A stretch of DNA of 64,000 nucleotides from Kineobactrum salinum (GTDB lineage Bacteria > Pseudomonadota > Gammaproteobacteria > Pseudomonadales > Halieaceae): the NCBI RefSeq assembly GCF_010669285.1, contig NZ_CP048711.1:496001-560000 (forward strand). The letters are read 5' to 3'. Under the pieces are notes generated by a model. It did not search any database. It was given only the letters and a program-made list of their open reading frames with translations, and was not told the DNA's origin. The position numbers and the translations under genes are program-made. Each line of letters starts with the position of its first letter. Positions within the stretch are counted from its first letter, which is position 1. Positions 43,477 through 52,462 of the stretch are shown here, piece by piece.

Positions 43477-46400
43477 TCAGGCTTCCAATCCGCGCCGCCG
43501 TCGCCACGCCCCATGCACCCTGTCTCCCAGCACCAGCAGCACCGGTGTCAACAACAGCGTCAGCACGGTTGCGAAGGCCAGACCCCCGGCAATGGCACTG
43601 GAAAGCTGGGTCCACCATTGGGTAGAGGGCGCGCCGATACCCAGGCTGGGCGCCAGCAGGTTGACATTGATGCCGAGGACCATTGGCATCAGGCCCAGGA
43701 TAGTGGTGGCGGCGGTCAACAGCACGGGGCGCAGACGCAGGCAGCCCGTTTCCAGAGCGGCAGGCAGGGCTTCCAGGCCTTTGCGCCGGTGTTCATTGTA
43801 GGTGTCGATCAGAACGATATTGTTATTTACCACAATGCCTGCCAGAGCGACCACTCCCATACCAACCATGACCACACCAAAAGGCTGGGCGGTAATCAGC
43901 AGTCCCAGCAATATGCCTGCCGTCGACAGCACAATCGCTGATAGCACCAGGGCGGTCTGGAAGAGGCTGTTGAACTGCACGACGAGAATGAAGCTCATCA
44001 GGAAAGTTGCCGCAAAGAATGCCAGGATCAGGAATTCTGCCGCTTCCTGTTGGTCCTCCCCTTCCCCGCCGACGCTGACCTCGAGGTTGGCGGGGATGTC
44101 AGTCAGGGCAATATCCTGGACCGTCTGCAAGCGCTCGTCCAGCAGATAGCCCTCCTCCAAATCGGCCTCTATCGTGACGGCTCGCTCACCGTCTACCCGG
44201 CGCAAGGTCCCCACTTTGGGCGAAGGCAGAAACTCCGCCACCTGGGATACAGGCAGCTGGCCCCGGGGCGTTTGCACCGCAAGCTGGCGCAGCTGGTCGA
44301 TATTGCGCCAGCTCTCGGGGAAGCGCAGGCGAATATCGACCTCATCCAATGCATCTTCCGGCCGGTAACGGGCGAGCAGGATACCATTGGTTATCATTTG
44401 CACGGCACTGCCGACAGTGGCAACATCGGTTCCCATCCGCGCGGCTGCCTCCCGGTCAACCTGTACTCGCCATTCTATCCCCGGTATGGCTCTGTCGTCG
44501 CTGGCATCGGTAAAACCACCAACCTCTGCCATGGTCTGCCGGATCTTTTCCACATTCTCGTAGAGAATCGAGAGATCCGGGGAGCTGATCGTCAACTGGA
44601 ATGGCTTGCCTTCTCCAGGGCCCTGCTCTTGCTGACGGAACTCCAGAATGATTCCGGGGATGTCCCTGGTGCGCTCACGCATCTCCTCGAGAATCTCACG
44701 CGCTGACCTTCGCTGTTCCCAGTCAATGAACTGAAACTGGAGGGTACCTACGGTGTCGACCCCCGTATTCCAGTCCGGGTCGGCAATGGAGCGGGCATAG
44801 AGCGCGTCCACCTCGGGCATATTGAGCAAGCGGCGCTCAACCTGCCGAACCAGATCGTCGATTTCATGCACTGACAGATCGCCGCGGGCGCGAATGGTCA
44901 CCTGGGCGGATTCCGGCTCTACCGAGGGAAAGAATTCCACGCCCTTGTTAAAGACTGCATAGATGACGTAAATCACCACTATCACCAGCATCACGGCAAA
45001 CAAGGTCCACCACGGGCGTTGCAGCGAATAATTCAACGAAGAGCGGTACCAGTGTGCGAGCCGTCTCGACTCGCCCTGGACCGGGCTCTGGGTACTGCCG
45101 CTGACCCCGCCCAGCGTGGGCAGAAAAACAAGTGCCATGGCCAGTGAGGCCAGGAGACAGATAATAACTGTCGCGGGCAGGTATTTCATGAACTCGCCCA
45201 CGACTCCCGGCCAGAACAACAGCGGAAAGAATACCGCCAGCGTGGTCGCTGTGGAGGCAATAATCGGCCAGGACATGCGGCTGGCCGCATTGGCCCAGGC
45301 ATCGCGGGGGGAATCGCCGTCGCGCCGGTTGCGATCCGCCAGTTCACTCACCACCAGGGCCCCGTCGACCAGCATGCCGGCAACCAGAATGAGTGCGAAC
45401 AGCACGATCATGTTCATGGTGTAGCCAATGGCCCAGATGACGAGGATGGCAGTAAAAAAAGCGCCGGGGATAGTTACCCCCACCATCACGGCCGACTTCA
45501 CTCCCATGGTGGCCACAATAATGATCAGCACCAGTGCCACCGCCGTCATGACGTTGTTCAACAGCTCCGAAAGCAAGGACCTTACTTCTTTGGACTGGTC
45601 GAGAATGTAGTTCACCTGAATTTCTGCCGGCATGGAGGACTTCGCCTGCTCCATGACCTTGCGTACCTGGGCGACGGTGTCGATAACATTGGCGCCGGTG
45701 CGTTTGGAGATTTCCAGTACCACTGCGGGCTGGTCGTTGATGCGGGCGAAGCCCTCCGGATCAAAGAAGGTGCGCCGCAATGTGGCCACATCACCAAAGG
45801 TTACGACAGTGTCCCCGTCGACCTTGACCGGCACTGACATCACATCGTCGATATTTTCGATCACACTGGGCACTTTCATGGAGAAACGGCCTTTGCCGAC
45901 ATCCAGACTGCCAGCTGCCACCAGCTGGTTGTTGCGTGAGACAAGATTGAAGAGCTCGGCGTAATTGATGCCATAGCTGGCGAGCACCTGGGGCTCGACC
46001 AGAATCTCCAGAAGATCCTCGCGGTCGCCACCGATTTCCACTTCCAGAACTTCAGTTATGCCTTCAATCTCTTCTTTGAGCTGACGCGCCGTTTGAATCA
46101 GCTCCGCCTCCGACAGCGGACCTGAAAGACCTACGGAAAGAACGGGGAACAGCGCGACGTTGACTTCATGCACCGTCGGCTCTTCGGCTTCCTGGGGGAT
46201 GTAGGCGCGCGCCCGGTCGACTCGCTCCCGCACGTCCTGCAGGGCAGAATCGGCATCAAAGCCGGCGTCAAACTCGAGCATCACGGAGGCGTGGCCCTCG
46301 CTGGCAGCGGAGGTCATTTTCCGCAACCCCTCCTGTGCGCGCAGTTCCTGCTCCATCGGGCGAACCATCAACCGCTCGCTGTCCTCCGGGCTGACCCCCT

Positions 46401-46560
46401 CGTACACCATGGAGACGTAGATGATGGGAATGGGGACGTCGGGGTTGGCCTCTTTGGGAATGGCGGTATAGGCGCCAATTCCACCAATGACAAGGATCAG
46501 GAAGAGCAGCAGCGTCGCGCGGCTGCGCTGCTGTGCGGCGCGGATGAAGCGCTCCATCAC
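43477..46560 (-). CDS. RND efflux transporter permease (HAE-1/AcrB family)
   Basis: 1027-residue proton-driven efflux pump in the inner membrane. It shows the RND layout of helix 1 (ATLLLFLILVIGGIGAYTAI), a large periplasmic loop (YEGVSPEDSERLMVRPMEQE), helices 2-6 with the charged VAGMLVDGALVVSELADR segment, a second periplasmic loop, and C-terminal helices (VGMGVVALAGIVVNNNIVLI). The start overlaps the stop of the adaptor gene (ATGA). No outer-membrane factor is encoded beside it, so it probably shares a TolC-like channel. The substrate is unknown; this subgroup is not the CusA/CzcA heavy-metal type by visible motifs. Confidence 0.93.
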   Translation of the reverse strand: MMERFIRAAQQRSRATLLLFLILVIGGIGAYTAIPKEANPDVPIPIIYVSMVYEGVSPEDSERLMVRPMEQELRAQEGLRKMTSAASEGHASVMLEFDAGFDADSALQDVRERVDRARAYIPQEAEEPTVHEVNVALFPVLSVGLSGPLSEAELIQTARQLKEEIEGITEVLEVEIGGDREDLLEILVEPQVLASYGINYAELFNLVSRNNQLVAAGSLDVGKGRFSMKVPSVIENIDDVMSVPVKVDGDTVVTFGDVATLRRTFFDPEGFARINDQPAVVLEISKRTGANVIDTVAQVRKVMEQAKSSMPAEIQVNYILDQSKEVRSLLSELLNNVMTAVALVLIIIVATMGVKSAVMVGVTIPGAFFTAILVIWAIGYTMNMIVLFALILVAGMLVDGALVVSELADRNRRDGDSPRDAWANAASRMSWPIIASTATTLAVFFPLLFWPGVVGEFMKYLPATVIICLLASLAMALVFLPTLGGVSGSTQSPVQGESRRLAHWYRSSLNYSLQRPWWTLFAVMLVIVVIYVIYAVFNKGVEFFPSVEPESAQVTIRARGDLSVHEIDDLVRQVERRLLNMPEVDALYARSIADPDWNTGVDTVGTLQFQFIDWEQRRSAREILEEMRERTRDIPGIILEFRQQEQGPGEGKPFQLTISSPDLSILYENVEKIRQTMAEVGGFTDASDDRAIPGIEWRVQVDREAAARMGTDVATVGSAVQMITNGILLARYRPEDALDEVDIRLRFPESWRNIDQLRQLAVQTPRGQLPVSQVAEFLPSPKVGTLRRVDGERAVTIEADLEEGYLLDERLQTVQDIALTDIPANLEVSVGGEGEDQQEAAEFLILAFFAATFLMSFILVVQFNSLFQTALVLSAIVLSTAGILLGLLITAQPFGVVMVGMGVVALAGIVVNNNIVLIDTYNEHRRKGLEALPAALETGCLRLRPVLLTAATTILGLMPMVLGINVNLLAPSLGIGAPSTQWWTQLSSAIAGGLAFATVLTLLLTPVLLVLGDRVHGAWRRRRGLEA

Positions 46561-47633
46561 TCCTCCCCGGCCATAACCGCTTCGACTTCCTGTCCCAGTT
46601 CGACGAAACCGGCGCCCTGCGTAATCAGCTTCACCCGATCGGGCAGACCGGCCACCCAGGCGCCCTCGCGATTGGTGCTGAGCAATTCCACGGGCTGCTC
46701 GTGCACCCGCTGTTCGTCATCGACATAGCGAACGACCATCCGGCCGTCCCCGTCGAGTGAAAGCAGTGAGAGCGAGATCCGGTGCGCCTGCTCTTGTGCC
46801 AGCCGTATCCGAATACTGGCGCTACCACCGGCGATGCGGCGCAGATCGGGATTTTCAGCCTCTATCTCAATGTAGTAGCTGCGGGTTTCAGGGTCCGCCA
46901 CGGCAGCAATATAGCTTAGCTCACCCTCGAGCCGATGGTGGTCAAACAGGGTGATGGCAGCCGGATAGCCGACTTCAAGTTTATGGACATCCTGCTGCGG
47001 GATTTGGGCACTTACCCGTACCCGGGAGATATCAGCAAAACGGAGCAGCCTCTGCCCGGGCTCGACATAGTCACCTTCATCCACAAAGCGCCGGTCGAAA
47101 AAACCGTCAAATGGAGCTGTGGGCCTGGTGTTCCGCAGCGCCAACTTCACCGCCTCCAGTTCGGCCCGCACCCGGGCCCGTTCGGCAACAGCGTCGAGCT
47201 GCTCGATCTGTGAGGTGAGATCCCGTGCCCCAAGCTTCTCAGTTGCCTCGAGTTCGGCTTCCACCAACGCCAGATCTGCTTCCAGCTGAGCCACGCGTGC
47301 TTCGCGGTCTTCGGCGTCCAGTTCCACCAGCACTGTGCCCTTTTCGACCCGGCTGCCCTGCCTCACGGGCAAGTTCATGACTTCACCGCCCACCCGGGCG
47401 ATCATTTCTACCTGCTGCCAGGCCTGCACCTGCCCCTGTACTGACAACAGAGGCTGATGGGCCTGGCTTCGAAACTCGCGCACCTGAACCCGGTTGAGAG
47501 CGCTTGCAGATGGCTCCGAGGCTTCGGGCGCCCGATCCGGTGCGCGCAGAATGTCACCTGAGGCCAGCCACAGGACCAACAAAACGACAAGGCCACCGGC
47601 AGTCCACAGCGGCTTGATTTGGGTTTTGAACAA
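46557..47633 (-). CDS. RND efflux periplasmic adaptor subunit (HlyD/MFP family)
   Basis: Membrane-fusion protein linking the RND pump to an outer-membrane channel, about 358 residues. It has an N-terminal anchor (LWTAGGLVVLLVLWLASGDI), a lipoyl half (LSVQGQVQAWQQVEMIARVG, VEKGTVLVELDAEDREARVA), a coiled-coil hairpin, a second lipoyl half (NTRPTAPFDGFFDRRFVDEG) and a beta-barrel (RVSAQIPQQDVHKLEVGYPA). The frame is open another 537 nt upstream, but that part has no family resemblance. The TTG at 47633 has GGGAG at a good distance and places the anchor at the N-terminus, so I choose it. Confidence 0.85.
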   Translation of the reverse strand: MFKTQIKPLWTAGGLVVLLVLWLASGDILRAPDRAPEASEPSASALNRVQVREFRSQAHQPLLSVQGQVQAWQQVEMIARVGGEVMNLPVRQGSRVEKGTVLVELDAEDREARVAQLEADLALVEAELEATEKLGARDLTSQIEQLDAVAERARVRAELEAVKLALRNTRPTAPFDGFFDRRFVDEGDYVEPGQRLLRFADISRVRVSAQIPQQDVHKLEVGYPAAITLFDHHRLEGELSYIAAVADPETRSYYIEIEAENPDLRRIAGGSASIRIRLAQEQAHRISLSLLSLDGDGRMVVRYVDDEQRVHEQPVELLSTNREGAWVAGLPDRVKLITQGAGFVELGQEVEAVMAGEE

Positions 47634-48185
47634 GAATGCGTCTCCCTGAGCTGTGTGTGCACGTTCACGGACGGACGTAATGCGAGAATATTCCGCGAAG
47701 GCGGCTTCGTGTTCGACCCGCGAGACCTCGATATAGAAGCTGTACCGGGCTGAACGCCAGCGGTATCGGTAGAGGCCTCCGGCGGGCGTAGTGTAGCAGA
47801 TGACTTCACGGGACAGTTCAGGGCGGCGCCGGGAAATCTGTGAAGAAATCACTTTAGGGCCACGGCTGTCTTGCCGGCCGAGTGGTTGGAACTGCGAAAT
47901 CAATCGGAATGCACACGCCGTCCGCGCGGCGCAGTAGCTGTCACGCAGTAATCCCTGTTTTTGCTCGAACCACTGACAGACAAAAAAATTGACCAGACAG
48001 ACCGCCACTTCCAACGCCCAAAGTATACCGCCTTCGCCGTATGAAAAGGTGCCTGTATTCCTGCCGACACTACTATGGCAAGAAACAATCAGTACGCAAG
48101 ATAGCGTGTTATTTATCTGCGGGTTTGCCGCTCTGTATTCAGCCGCCGCGGGGCTGCCCGGCGGCGGCACTGCAATAGTCGTCGG
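47634..48185. other. Unassigned region upstream of the RND adaptor
   Basis: 552 nt between hrpB and the adaptor. The minus-strand frame continuous with the adaptor stays open through it, but the translation has no ATG near a ribosome site and no recognisable domain. A segment near 47690-47790 (LYRYRWRSARYSFYIEVSR) has slight protein character and might be a gene remnant. A GC-rich inverted repeat lies near 48141-48167, close to the end of hrpB. Promoters of the efflux operon are expected here. Confidence 0.4.
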
Positions 48186-50750
48186 TCAGCGGGGTTGCTG
48201 CAATCGCCGGTTTGTATGAGCAGTGGGCAGTGCCTGCAGCGGGTCCTCGGGCCAGGGGTGCTTGGGATAGCGGCCTTTCATTTCCTTGCGTACCTGCGGG
48301 TAGACATCGCGCCAAAAACTGCTCAGGTCCTGGGTCACCTGCAGCGGCCGGCGCGCCGGTGACAATAGCTGCAGTTGCAGAGACTGGCGGCCAGCGGCGA
48401 CGGTCGGAGTCCGGACGCAGCCGAACATCTCCTGCAATTTCACCGCCAGTACCGGCGTCGGTGGCAGGTAGTCGATGCGGATACTGGAACCCGACGGCAC
48501 TGCCAGCCGCTCGGGCGCGAGCCGTTCCAGATCTGCCGGCAGGGGCCAGGGCAGCAGCGCCAGCAGGATGCCCTTCAGGTCCAGCCGGGCGAAGTCCTGC
48601 AGTTTGCGTACCGGGCCCAGCCACGGCAGCAGCCACTGTTCAAGCTGGTCCAACAGGGCCTCGTCACCGAGGTCCGGCCAGGGGCTATCGGCCTGACCCG
48701 CGGCCAGGTCCAGGCGCCTCAGCAGCGCGACCCGTGCCCGCCACTGCTGCAACTCGGGCGTCCACGGCAGCAGCTGCAGGCCGCGCCGGCGCAGCAGTTC
48801 GGCCAGAGCCCGCTGCAGCGCCTCTTCCGGCACTGGCTCCAGCGGGACGCTGTCCAGCTCCAGCCGCCCCACCAGGCGTCGGGACCGGGCGCTGAACTGT
48901 TCGCTGCGCGTATCCCATTCGGCAGTCTCTTCATTGCTGACCAGGCTGGCCAGCAGGTCGGAGAAGCAGGCGGGATTGAGGGCGGTGGCACTGTAGATGC
49001 GGTCGGTCGCAGCGTCGCGGGAGCCAGCCACATCCGCAGTCGCGAGCCAGGTCTGGGCGCACAGCGCATCCGTGACGGACAGGGTTGCGCTGCGGCCGTT
49101 GGCCAACTGGTACTGGCCGGGGTCGCCGCCGGCACGCCGGCGGGCGATCCGGTCTGGCCAGGCCACCGCCACCAGCAGGCCGGGGGCATCCTCCAGCGCC
49201 GGAGGCACTGTACCGGCGCGGGCGGTAGTCAGGCCCTTGATCATGCGCCGGTATTGCGCGGCCTGTTGGCGGCAGCGGCGCAGCCAGGGCTGGAATTCCC
49301 TCGGGCAGGGCCGCTCCCCGTTCAACACGGCCAGGGTCGCGGCCAGGTCAGCCTCGCGCCCGGCCAGGGGATTGCGTTCCACCAGTGCCGCCGCCAGCAG
49401 CGCGGCGGTATCCAGCACGCCCCATTGCGCGCCGGTCAGCAGCATATGTCCCAGCCGCGGATGCAGTGGCAATTGCGCCAGCGTCACCCCGTGGGGCGTC
49501 AGTTGCCAGGTAGCAGTATCGCGGGCAAAGGCGGCGCCGCACAGGGCCAGCACCGCCAGCGCCTGCTGGTAATTGGCTGCCGGCGGCGGCTCCATCCAGC
49601 GCAATTCCGCCGGGTCCTGCACACCCCAGGCCAGCAGCTGCAACACCAGTGGAGCGAGATCGGACTGCTGCAGTTCGGGCTGGCGCTGGGCCGGCAGGCG
49701 GCCCTGTTGTTCCTCACTCCACAGCCGGTAGCAATGGCCGGGGCCCAGCCGTCCCGCCCGGCCGGCACGCTGGGCCGCGGAGGCTCGCGAGATGCGGCGG
49801 GTGAGCAGGTGGGTGGTGCCGGTAGCGGTATCGAACACCGGCTGGCGCTCAAGCCCACAGTCGACCACGGTGCTGATCCCTTCGATGGTCAGGCTGGTCT
49901 CGGCAATATTGGTCGCCAGCACTACTTTGCGCCGCCCCTGCGGACAGGGCGCAATAGCCTGCTGTTGCCGGGCCAGGGACAGGCCGCCGTGCAAGGGCGC
50001 GACCATCACATCCCGCTGCGATTCCTCCGCCAGCCGCCCGGCGACCCGATTGATCTCGGCCTGCCCCGGCAGGAATACCAGCACGCTGCCCGCCTGGTGC
50101 CGCAGCGCCAGCTGCACTGTGCGCGCCACCGCTCCGGCCAGCGGCTCGTTCCGTCCCGGGGCACGGCCGTATTCGATTGTCACCGGGAACTGGCGCCCGG
50201 TGGAATGCAGTACCGCGGGATGCTCCAGCAGCGCTGCTACCGGTACCGCCTCCAGCGTTGCCGACATGACCAGCAAACGCAGCGGCGGTCCCTCGCGGAA
50301 CAGCTCTCGCCCTTGCAGCACCAGCGCCAGGCCCAGCTCGGAATCCAGGTTGCGCTCGTGGAACTCATCAAACACCACCAGGCCCACTCCGTTCAGGCCG
50401 GGGTCCCGCTGCAACCGGCGCGCCAGAATCCCCTCGGTGATGACCTCCACCCGGGTACTGTCACTCACGCAGCTGTCGAGCCGGATACGGTAGCCGATGG
50501 TCTGTCCCACCGCCTCGCCCAGCAGTTCTGCCATCCGTGCCGCGGCGGCTCGCGCCGCGACCCGGCGTGGCTGCACCAGCAGTATGATCTGACCCGCCAA
50601 CCAGGCCTGCGGCAGCAGCGCCAACGGCACCACCGTGGTCTTGCCGGCACCCGGCGCCGCTTCCAGCACCACGTCCCGGCCCTGTGCCAGGGCCTCGCGC
50701 AACGCGGGCAGCAGTTCGGTAACGGGGAAGGAAGACAGGTCGGCGGGCAT
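48186..50750 (-). CDS. hrpB: ATP-dependent RNA helicase HrpB
   Basis: DEAH-box helicase of 854 residues. Walker A LEAAPGAGKTTVVPLALLPQ, motif Ia LVQPRRVAARAAAARMAEL, the DEAH-box variant VFDEFHERNLDSEL, motif III VMSATLEAVPV, motif V LATNIAETSLTIEGI and motif VI QRAGRAGRLGPGHCYRLW are all present. The C-terminal HrpB domain (HTNRRLQQPR end, YPKHPWPEDPLQALPTA) is typical. The ATG at 50750 (MPADLSSFPVTELLPALREA) is the family start. It is transcribed divergently from the HAD-acyltransferase gene. Confidence 0.94.
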   Translation of the reverse strand: MPADLSSFPVTELLPALREALAQGRDVVLEAAPGAGKTTVVPLALLPQAWLAGQIILLVQPRRVAARAAAARMAELLGEAVGQTIGYRIRLDSCVSDSTRVEVITEGILARRLQRDPGLNGVGLVVFDEFHERNLDSELGLALVLQGRELFREGPPLRLLVMSATLEAVPVAALLEHPAVLHSTGRQFPVTIEYGRAPGRNEPLAGAVARTVQLALRHQAGSVLVFLPGQAEINRVAGRLAEESQRDVMVAPLHGGLSLARQQQAIAPCPQGRRKVVLATNIAETSLTIEGISTVVDCGLERQPVFDTATGTTHLLTRRISRASAAQRAGRAGRLGPGHCYRLWSEEQQGRLPAQRQPELQQSDLAPLVLQLLAWGVQDPAELRWMEPPPAANYQQALAVLALCGAAFARDTATWQLTPHGVTLAQLPLHPRLGHMLLTGAQWGVLDTAALLAAALVERNPLAGREADLAATLAVLNGERPCPREFQPWLRRCRQQAAQYRRMIKGLTTARAGTVPPALEDAPGLLVAVAWPDRIARRRAGGDPGQYQLANGRSATLSVTDALCAQTWLATADVAGSRDAATDRIYSATALNPACFSDLLASLVSNEETAEWDTRSEQFSARSRRLVGRLELDSVPLEPVPEEALQRALAELLRRRGLQLLPWTPELQQWRARVALLRRLDLAAGQADSPWPDLGDEALLDQLEQWLLPWLGPVRKLQDFARLDLKGILLALLPWPLPADLERLAPERLAVPSGSSIRIDYLPPTPVLAVKLQEMFGCVRTPTVAAGRQSLQLQLLSPARRPLQVTQDLSSFWRDVYPQVRKEMKGRYPKHPWPEDPLQALPTAHTNRRLQQPR

Positions 50751-50980
50751 GCTGCGATAGTAGCCGACGCCAGCCTTGCGGCCAATGCCGGTGCAATGCT
50801 TTGCGCAAACGCACCATGCGGGTGCAACTACGGTCCCTCTCGATCGCACCCACCAATAGCGGCAGAGGCTTTAGCTGTGCAGTAATACCGCTGTAACACC
50901 CAAGCGACAGACTGGCCAGCCAATTGGCAAGCTTATTGCTCAGGCTCTATGGAAGATTGGCGAGGAACGGGAGTTCGAAC

Positions 50981-52447
50981 ATGGCTGTCACCGCCCTGGA
51001 ACACCATTTGGACCGGGTCAGCGAGACCCGGCGGGGCAACTCTGTTGCTTTCTTTGATCTCGATGGGACCCTGATCGCCGGCTATTCCATTTTCGCGCTG
51101 GCACTGGAAACCGCGCGCAGCGGTATCGCCCGTGGAGAACTGCGCCAGCCACTGAAAATGCTGCGCGACCTGCTGCGCCAGCGGCAGAAGGAAAGCGGTG
51201 GCCACTACCACAAACTGGTCCGCCGCCTGTCCCGCGCACTGATCGGTGTCAGTGAGGAGCAGCTGCGGGAGCTGGGTGAAAAAGCCTATCTCAACAGTAT
51301 CGCCCGCTCGCTGTACCGGGAGGCAATCAGTCTGGTGGCAGCCCACCGGGCCGCTGGGCACCACCTGGTGATCGTCACGGCCGCCAGCCGCTACCAGGTC
51401 GAACCCATCGCCCGGGTGCTGGGCGTCGACGAGATCTGCTGTACCCAGCTGGAGGTCATCGAGGGCTGCTTTACCGGCAAGGTCATCGCCCCGATGTGCT
51501 ACGGCGAGGGCAAGACCCTGGCAGCGCGCCGGATCGCCAAGCAGCAGGGGCTGACCCTGACGGATTGCTGGTTCTACAGCGACTCCAGTGCCGATCTGCC
51601 GCTGTTGCGGCAAGTGGGTCACCCGGTGGCGGTCAATGCCTCCGACCGGCTGGGAGCGCATGCCCGCTCCCGGCGCTGGCCCCAGCTGCGTTTCGCCAGC
51701 CGCGGTCTGCCCGACATGGAATCACTGCTGCGTACCGTACTGACAGCCCAGGCCGTGACCGCGACCGCGCTGGTGGGCTCGCTGGGTCAGCGCCTGAGCA
51801 TCGGCCGCTTCGCCAATGCCAACCGCGTCACCCGCCTGGTGGGGGACCTGGGCAGTGGTTTTGCCGGCCTGGATTTCGATGTCGAAGGCGCGGACCATCT
51901 GCGCCAGCCGGGCCCGGCAGTGTTCGTGTTCAATCACCAGAGCATGCTGGACTCAATGGTGCTGGCGCACCTGCTGCGGCGCGATTGTGTGCCTTTCTGC
52001 AAGCAGGAGATGGCAAAGAAGCCGGTGCTGGGGCCCCTGCTGCGACAGCTCGGCACCATCTTCATCGACCGTGCCGACAGCAACCAGACCGCGGTGTGGC
52101 AGGAAGCGTTGCAGGTACTGGCCAGCGGCCGCTCCCTGGTGATCGCTCCCGAGGGCACCCGCAGTACCCTGGGTCAGATCCAGCCCTTCAAGCCGGGCGC
52201 TTTCCTGCTGGCGCGGAAGGCGAAAGTGCCGATCATCCCGCTAATCCTGCACAATGTCATGGACGCCCTGCCCAAGGGCGGGCTGTTGATTAGGCCGGCC
52301 ACGATTCGCATCACAGTGCTGCCACCGATGGCTGCTGCCGACCTGAAGGATGTCCGCAGCAGTTGCGCCGGCCTGGAACGGCGCTACAACCAGCTGTTGG
52401 GACAGTCGCCAGCCGCCCCGCTGCCGCAGCTGGCGGCAGCGGGATAG
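50981..52447 (+). CDS. HAD-IB phosphatase / 1-acyl-glycerol-3-phosphate acyltransferase fusion
   Basis: Two-domain lipid enzyme, 488 residues. The N-terminal HAD-IB domain has VAFFDLDGTLIAGYSIFALA (nucleophile Asp), VIVTAASRYQVEPIARVLG and DCWFYSDSSADLPLLRQVGH. The C-terminal PlsC domain has FVFNHQSMLDSMVLAHLL (HX4D), PLLRQLGTIFIDRAD and VIAPEGTRSTLGQIQPFKPG. This suggests phosphatidate or lysophosphatidate handling at the membrane; the combination is a known fusion class in gammaproteobacteria. The ATG at 50981 has a GGGAG about 10 nt upstream; the frame is open further up but lacks HAD features. It converges on the DUF885 gene with 15 nt between stops. Confidence 0.9.
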   Translation: MAVTALEHHLDRVSETRRGNSVAFFDLDGTLIAGYSIFALALETARSGIARGELRQPLKMLRDLLRQRQKESGGHYHKLVRRLSRALIGVSEEQLRELGEKAYLNSIARSLYREAISLVAAHRAAGHHLVIVTAASRYQVEPIARVLGVDEICCTQLEVIEGCFTGKVIAPMCYGEGKTLAARRIAKQQGLTLTDCWFYSDSSADLPLLRQVGHPVAVNASDRLGAHARSRRWPQLRFASRGLPDMESLLRTVLTAQAVTATALVGSLGQRLSIGRFANANRVTRLVGDLGSGFAGLDFDVEGADHLRQPGPAVFVFNHQSMLDSMVLAHLLRRDCVPFCKQEMAKKPVLGPLLRQLGTIFIDRADSNQTAVWQEALQVLASGRSLVIAPEGTRSTLGQIQPFKPGAFLLARKAKVPIIPLILHNVMDALPKGGLLIRPATIRITVLPPMAAADLKDVRSSCAGLERRYNQLLGQSPAAPLPQLAAAG

Positions 52448-52462
52448 CCAGATTGCCCGGTC

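Noticed and set aside
47634-48170. N-terminal extension of the RND adaptor
   Set aside because: There is no known adaptor domain before the membrane anchor, and a TTG with a good ribosome site lies at the expected place.
48375-50885. 836-codon plus-strand open frame opposite hrpB
   Set aside because: It is antisense to a gene with all DEAH-helicase motifs, and its translation is low-complexity.
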